From an uncultured Lachnospiraceae bacterium (GTDB lineage: Bacteria; Bacillota_A; Clostridia; Lachnospirales; Lachnospiraceae), in NCBI GenBank assembly GCA_910585855.1, contig CAJUGZ010000001.1:4089-68088 (forward strand): a DNA stretch of 64,000 nt, given 5' to 3'. Positions 60,542 to 64,000 of this stretch are shown one piece after another. The position numbers and the translations under genes are program-made. The notes under the pieces are model-generated. The model worked only from the letters and a program-made list of their open reading frames with translations, ran no database searches and was not told where the DNA came from. Each line of letters starts with the position of its first letter. Positions within the stretch are counted from its first letter, which is position 1.

Positions 60542-60644
60542 TAATACAAAATATGTCACAATATGTAATATGCTGAAAATACAGAAATACTCTTGATTTT
60601 TCAGCCTATACAAAAAATTTTTAACCGAAAAAGGAGGAATTCCC

Positions 60645-61223
60645 ATGAGTACAACACAACCAATTAAAGATTTAAAAGACTTAGAAAACCTGAAAAACTA
60701 TTACTTAAAAACACAGCCAAATTTAAGAAATTATACTATGATCTGTGTCGGTGTAAACACAGCACTGCGTATCGGAGATATCCTTTCCTTACAATGGAAA
60801 GATGTTTATAACTTTCAAAAGCAAACTTTTCATACCCATCTGACCCATACAGAAGCAAAAACAGGAAAACACACCTGTATCGCCATCAATCAAAATATGC
60901 ATCATGCTCTAAATCTATATTTCCAGTCCTTACCATCTCTTCTTCCTGAAAACTATATTTTTCACAGCAAAACACCACAAACACCACTTTCCCGCTCACA
61001 AGCATTTCGCATCGTCAAACAAGCCTGCAGTGATTTACATCTATCTGAACATATTAGCTGTCATTCTTTAAGAAAAACCTTTGGATACCATGCATGGGTA
61101 TCTGGTGTAAATCCTGCTATTCTAATGGTAATCTACAATCATACTTCTTTTGCCAATACAAAAAGATATCTGGGAATTGAACAAGACGACAAAGATCAAA
61201 TATTTTTAAATTTAAACTTATAA
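60645..61223 (+). CDS. Small tyrosine recombinase (phase-variation invertase)
   Basis: A 192-residue protein; ATG 60645 after AAAGGAGG. It has only the catalytic domain, the size of FimB/FimE-type and RecV-type invertases. Catalytic set: Arg42 (TALRIGD), a Lys near 72-75 (TEAKTGKH), His140 and Arg143 (ISCHSLRKTFG), His166 (YNHTS) and Tyr175 (KRYLG). It is enclosed by 29-bp inverted repeats, so it probably inverts its own segment and with it the outward sigma-D promoter. Confidence 0.9.
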   Translation: MSTTQPIKDLKDLENLKNYYLKTQPNLRNYTMICVGVNTALRIGDILSLQWKDVYNFQKQTFHTHLTHTEAKTGKHTCIAINQNMHHALNLYFQSLPSLLPENYIFHSKTPQTPLSRSQAFRIVKQACSDLHLSEHISCHSLRKTFGYHAWVSGVNPAILMVIYNHTSFANTKRYLGIEQDDKDQIFLNLNL

Positions 61224-61302
61224 TCTAATTTTCTTATAACGACCATATACAAAAAATAAAAACTTTTGAATGAAAAAACTTTAAAAAATTTTTGAAATAC
61301 TC

Positions 61303-61329
61303 TAAAGAATTTTAAGAAGCCTCCGATAT
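61303..61329 (+). promoter_or_regulatory. Sigma-D (sigma-28) promoter inside the invertible segment
   Basis: TAAA (61303-61306), 16-bp spacer, CCGATAT (61323-61329); this matches flagellar sigma-D consensus (TAAA-N15-GCCGATAT) with one change. It points right, 17 bp from the right inverted repeat. After inversion it would point left at csrA-fliC. Confidence 0.85.
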
Positions 61330-61343
61330 AATAAGCAAGAACA

Positions 61344-61390
61344 AAGATGCAACATTTTATACAAAATGTTGCATCTTGTTTTTATTATAC
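61344..61390 (+). terminator. Right inverted repeat acting as terminator
   Basis: Within the repeat (61347-61375) the stem extends to 15 bp (AAGATGC.../...GCATCTT, 61344-61377), followed by GTTTTTATT. As drawn it should stop transcripts from the sigma-D promoter and the recombinase gene. The left copy lacks the T-run. Confidence 0.8.
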
Positions 61391-61528
61391 CCATATTTTC
61401 TTTCTCTATTCTTACATCACACAACCAAATATAAAAAATCTTCTAAACAATCCAGCAATATAGTCAAACATATCTCAACATAATAACATAGATATCTTTA
61501 TAAAACATATTGTAACAGCATAAGAAAC

Positions 61529-61595
61529 TGTTCAGAAATAACTTTTCATATTGTTTGTCTTTTCCTTTGCACTGCTTAAAAATTATTTCTGAACA
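61529..61595. repeat. 13-bp inverted repeat, possible small remnant element
   Basis: TGTTCAGAAATAA (61529-61541) and TTATTTCTGAACA (61583-61595), with four further inner T-A pairs, around a 41-nt interior. Possibly a MITE or IS remnant. The region 61391-61528 shows nothing else. Confidence 0.45.
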
Positions 61596-61627
61596 ACTCC
61601 TAATTTTGAGTCTGGCAAAACTAGCTT

Positions 61628-61773
61628 AACTCGGAAGGAAGGTCTATGAAGGGTTATCATTTCCCATCGGCACTTAAGCGCTGTATTGCTGTGTTTTAGC
61701 ACCTTATGTGTCCGCTATGAAAATAGGAAATACTAAGCGCAAGCGAACCCAGAATAGACCCTCCTTTCGAGTT
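61628..61773. ncRNA. Structured dispersed element, copy B
   Basis: Arms 61628-61647 and 61754-61773 pair over 20 positions with one G-U and one A-C mismatch. Interior motifs TCATTTCCCATCGGCACTTA, CACCTTATGTGTCCGCTA and CTAAGCGCAAGCG match copy A at 49643. The arms differ from copy A at many positions yet still pair. GCGTCC follows the 3' arm in both copies. No coding potential. Confidence 0.55.
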
Positions 61774-61800
61774 CAGCGTCCCCTTTTTCGATTTACAACC

Positions 61801-62532
61801 TTATAAAATCCAATACCTTGCTATCAACCCCAAAATCAGCAAATGAGCCGGGTAAAAAATATAAAAAAAGTATTTCATCTGCCGTCCCCGCTGCCCATTA
61901 TAAAGATGCATTGGAACAAATGCCACTAAGCCTGTGATCTCTACTAAACTGCTTGCCAGCAGTACAATCCCAGCTGCCACATCCCGCAAAATCTTTCTAT
62001 CACGAAACAAATACAATACTACAATCAGCAGCACGCCATACATATCATAATCTGTCCGAAGTATAGAAGCAGCCACCAATCCACCAAACAAACATAAAAC
62101 ACGCAAAATTCGATTTCTTACCTCTGCCCCGCTAAAACGCCGAAGCCCACATAAAACAGCCACTCCTATTAAAAGCGTAAAATACACATTTTGATAAAGC
62201 GGATGGTACACACTTCGAAACAATGCAAAATCAAACGGTACTTCCGATATCAAAGCAAATATCCCCAATCGAAGCATATATTTCTTTACATTACGAGTAT
62301 AATAAAAACCCTCCACCAACAAAAAACAAAAAAGCGGAAATCCAAGCCGTCCAATATAACGCATAACCCAATATACTTGACGCCACCAATTCCACTGCTG
62401 TGAAGTAAGAGAAATGGATTCTGATAAAAAAATCCCATTTTCAATCAAAGCTACTGCCATATGATCAATCAGCATAGTAAGAATTGCTATCCACTTTAAA
62501 ACATTGCCTGTCAGCCCTTTTCTGTTATTCAT
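61801..62532 (-). CDS. TraX-family membrane acetyltransferase
   Basis: A 243-residue protein with about eight membrane segments. GNVLKWIAILTMLIDHMAVALI is the TraX start, with YIGRLGFPLFCFLLVEGFYYTRNVKKYMLRLGIFALISEVPFDFALF as the family core. In the F plasmid TraX acetylates pilin; chromosomal relatives in Firmicutes are of unknown use. Here a role near pili or flagella is possible but unproven. Confidence 0.85.
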   Translation of the reverse strand: MNNRKGLTGNVLKWIAILTMLIDHMAVALIENGIFLSESISLTSQQWNWWRQVYWVMRYIGRLGFPLFCFLLVEGFYYTRNVKKYMLRLGIFALISEVPFDFALFRSVYHPLYQNVYFTLLIGVAVLCGLRRFSGAEVRNRILRVLCLFGGLVAASILRTDYDMYGVLLIVVLYLFRDRKILRDVAAGIVLLASSLVEITGLVAFVPMHLYNGQRGRQMKYFFYIFYPAHLLILGLIARYWIL

Positions 62533-62699
62533 AAATCAAATCCTTTCTACTATCATAGACTTTTTCCCATTTCAGTGCCCTCTCAGAATAAAATAAACAA
62601 TAAAAATTTAAAATAAATATTTCCTATTTTCCAAATCCATGTTAAAATAGCAAAAACAAAAAATCATTATACACTATATTTTATAGAAAGGACTCTGTT

Positions 62700-62882
62700 A
62701 TGGAATATCAAGTCGGCGATATTGTAAAATTAAAAAAACCGCACCCGTGCGGCAGCAGTGAATGGGAAATTCTGCGGGTAGGCATGGATTTTCGATTAAA
62801 ATGCCTAGGATGCGGTCATCAAGTTATGGTTTCAAGAAAACTAGTAGAAAAAAATACCAGAGGTCTGCGCCCAAAGGAGTAA
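62700..62882 (+). CDS. DUF951 zinc-ribbon-like protein
   Basis: A 60-residue protein. MEYQVGDIVKLKKPHPCGSSEWEILRVGMDFRLKCLGCGHQVMVSRKLVEK: the DUF951 pattern, with CLGCG as a possible metal-binding pair. Widely conserved in Firmicutes; function unknown. Ribosome site AAAGGAC. Confidence 0.88.
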   Translation: MEYQVGDIVKLKKPHPCGSSEWEILRVGMDFRLKCLGCGHQVMVSRKLVEKNTRGLRPKE

Positions 62883-62916
62883 TCCCATGGGCAGCCTCCT
62901 TTTAACACTCTTAAAA

Positions 62917-63630
62917 TCAAATCTGAGAAAATACTTTTCCCAAGCTGTCCTGAATCAAGAGATCTGCTCTAGAATCCATAGGAGTTACAGACTTATTGAT
63001 CAAAACCAGTTTATTTCCACGGTAATAATCAATCAATCCAGCCGCTGGATAAACCGTAAGAGAAGTTCCTCCTACAATCAAAATATCCGCTTCCCGAATC
63101 CGCTGTACTGCCTCCGATAAAATCGCCGAATCCAATCCTTCTTCATAAAGCACCACATCCGGCTTAATCCTTCCGCCGCAGCTGCATCTAGGTACGTCCT
63201 CTCTAGAAAGAATTTCCTCTACTCCATAAAATTTATGACAAGACTCGCAGTAATTGCGCATCACAGAACCATGCAGTTCCAATACACATCGGCTGCCCGC
63301 TGCCTGATGAAGCCCGTCAATATTTTGTGTAATTACTGCCCGAAGTTTTCCCTCTGCCTCCAATTCTGCAAGACGGATATGCGTCTGATTTGGCTTTGCA
63401 TCCAAAAAAATCATTTTTTTTCGGTAAAACTGATAAAATTCCTCCGTATGACTTAAATAAAAACTATGACTTAATATCGTTTCTGGAGGATATTTATACT
63501 GTTGATGATAAAGTCCATCCACACTCCGAAAATCCGGTATATTGCTTTCGGTAGAAACACCAGCTCCTCCAAAAAATACAATATTTTCACTCTCTTCTAC
63601 CCATTTTTTCAACTGTTCTACTGCATCCAT
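62917..63630 (-). CDS. cobB: NAD-dependent protein deacylase (sirtuin)
   Basis: About 237 residues from MDAVEQLKKWVEESENIVFFGGAGVSTESNIPDFRS at 63630, behind AAGGGGGC. GGAGVSTESNIPDFRS binds NAD, TQNIDGLHQAAGS and the catalytic His of ELHGSV follow, and four Cys (CESC, CSCGG) hold zinc. It removes acetyl or longer acyl groups from lysines. It stands alone, convergent with the DUF951 gene; the preceding 63667-63955 region holds no gene I can see. Confidence 0.92.
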   Translation of the reverse strand: MDAVEQLKKWVEESENIVFFGGAGVSTESNIPDFRSVDGLYHQQYKYPPETILSHSFYLSHTEEFYQFYRKKMIFLDAKPNQTHIRLAELEAEGKLRAVITQNIDGLHQAAGSRCVLELHGSVMRNYCESCHKFYGVEEILSREDVPRCSCGGRIKPDVVLYEEGLDSAILSEAVQRIREADILIVGGTSLTVYPAAGLIDYYRGNKLVLINKSVTPMDSRADLLIQDSLGKVFSQI

Positions 63631-63955
63631 CTTTATGCCCCCTTTCTCAATCCAAATCTGCACCAACTAATCTGCAAAAAATAACTTTTTTTATCTTATA
63701 TAATAACAGATTTTCCAAAAAAGAAAAGAAAAACTTATAGAAAAACAGAATAAACTTATAAACTTAAAAAAGGATAAAATTTTGATTTTACGAAAAAATG
63801 GGATAAGAACGTTTTAGAGTTTTCAAAATTTTTAAATAAAAACTCGCTGGTAGCGTACGACTTTTATAGAGATTTTATTTTGTAAATTTATTCGGAGCAT
63901 AGAAAACGGCAAGACGTCTTTTGGAATTGAGAATGTCGGAGGACACCAGAGGACG

Positions 63956-64000
63956 CCAGATTCGAAAACGGTGGGCAGCCTGCTGTTCCGGTTTCCAAAA
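63956..64000. repeat. Dispersed repeat, copy 2 (cut by window edge)
   Basis: CCAGATTCGAAAACGGTGGG, then CCTGCTGTTCC, similar to 40145-40190. It probably continues beyond position 64000. Confidence 0.55.

Noticed and set aside
60443..60646. Minus-strand frame crossing the left inverted repeat
   Set aside because: No homology or ribosome site; it crosses the recombination site and overlaps csrA upstream sequence.
61529..61595. Second invertible segment
   Set aside because: The 13-bp inverted repeats enclose only 41 nt without a promoter, and no recombinase-site-like centre is seen; a stem-loop or remnant is simpler.
1..64000. tRNA or rRNA genes
   Set aside because: I saw no cloverleaf with a proper T-loop and acceptor stem; TTCGAAAAC in the dispersed repeat is not in a tRNA context.

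Overview
The window looks like a low-GC, motile gut Firmicute of the Lachnospiraceae type (Roseburia/Agathobacter-like). The evidence is the AT-rich base composition, the flagellin/CsrA pair, a Tad pilus locus, a GlcT-type PTS, an AgrC/AgrA-like two-component pair and the phage gene families. The genus is an inference.

About 1-37.5 kb is most of a prophage; its left end lies outside the window. The late operon runs on the minus strand: small and large terminase, gpW, portal, protease and capsid (a lambda/HK97-type head), then sheath, tube, a frameshifted gpE/E' chaperone, tape measure, gpX, gpD, gpV, gpU, gpW, gpJ, gpI and fibre genes (a P2-like contractile tail). It is therefore a myophage built from two modules. 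At 20.6-23.3 kb lie a ParB-methyltransferase, a Rha-type regulator and a late-gene activator. At 23.3-27.1 kb are small regulators, a replication initiator and five iterons. At 27.1-27.74 kb there is a gene-free, GC-richer, structured stretch ending in a terminator, a candidate large ncRNA. At 28-35.8 kb is the lysogeny and cargo region: Xre regulators, two coiled-coil lipoproteins, an HExxH protein, a C5 methyltransferase, a CI-like repressor with an apparent ACG start, and an Rpn nuclease. A large serine recombinase (35.9-37.5 kb) closes the prophage, which is inserted inside the Tad ATPase gene cpaF/tadA; the truncated 5' part of cpaF, tadZ and tadV follow.

About 40-52.8 kb is chromosome: GlcT antiterminator and glucose-family PTS with a RAT leader, a chemotaxis receptor, a histidine kinase and LytTR regulator, and a sugar module (xylulokinase, LacI regulator, FucI-type isomerase with a consensus promoter and a palindromic operator). 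Between 52.8 and 54.9 kb is a small decayed mobile island.

About 54.9-61.4 kb is a flagellin region: FkbM methyltransferase, a TPR glycosyltransferase, flagellin and CsrA, then a segment of about 0.8 kb bounded by 29-bp perfect inverted repeats. The segment encodes a small tyrosine recombinase and carries a sigma-D type promoter just inside the right repeat. As drawn, the promoter points away from csrA-fliC into a repeat that doubles as a terminator. Inverting the segment would point it at csrA-fliC. This looks like a phase-variation switch for flagellin and is the most striking feature here.

Two copies of a roughly 140-nt intergenic element (49.6 and 61.6 kb) share a conserved core inside terminal stems whose sequences differ but still pair, suggesting a dispersed structured RNA. 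The window ends with TraX-like, DUF951 and sirtuin genes.
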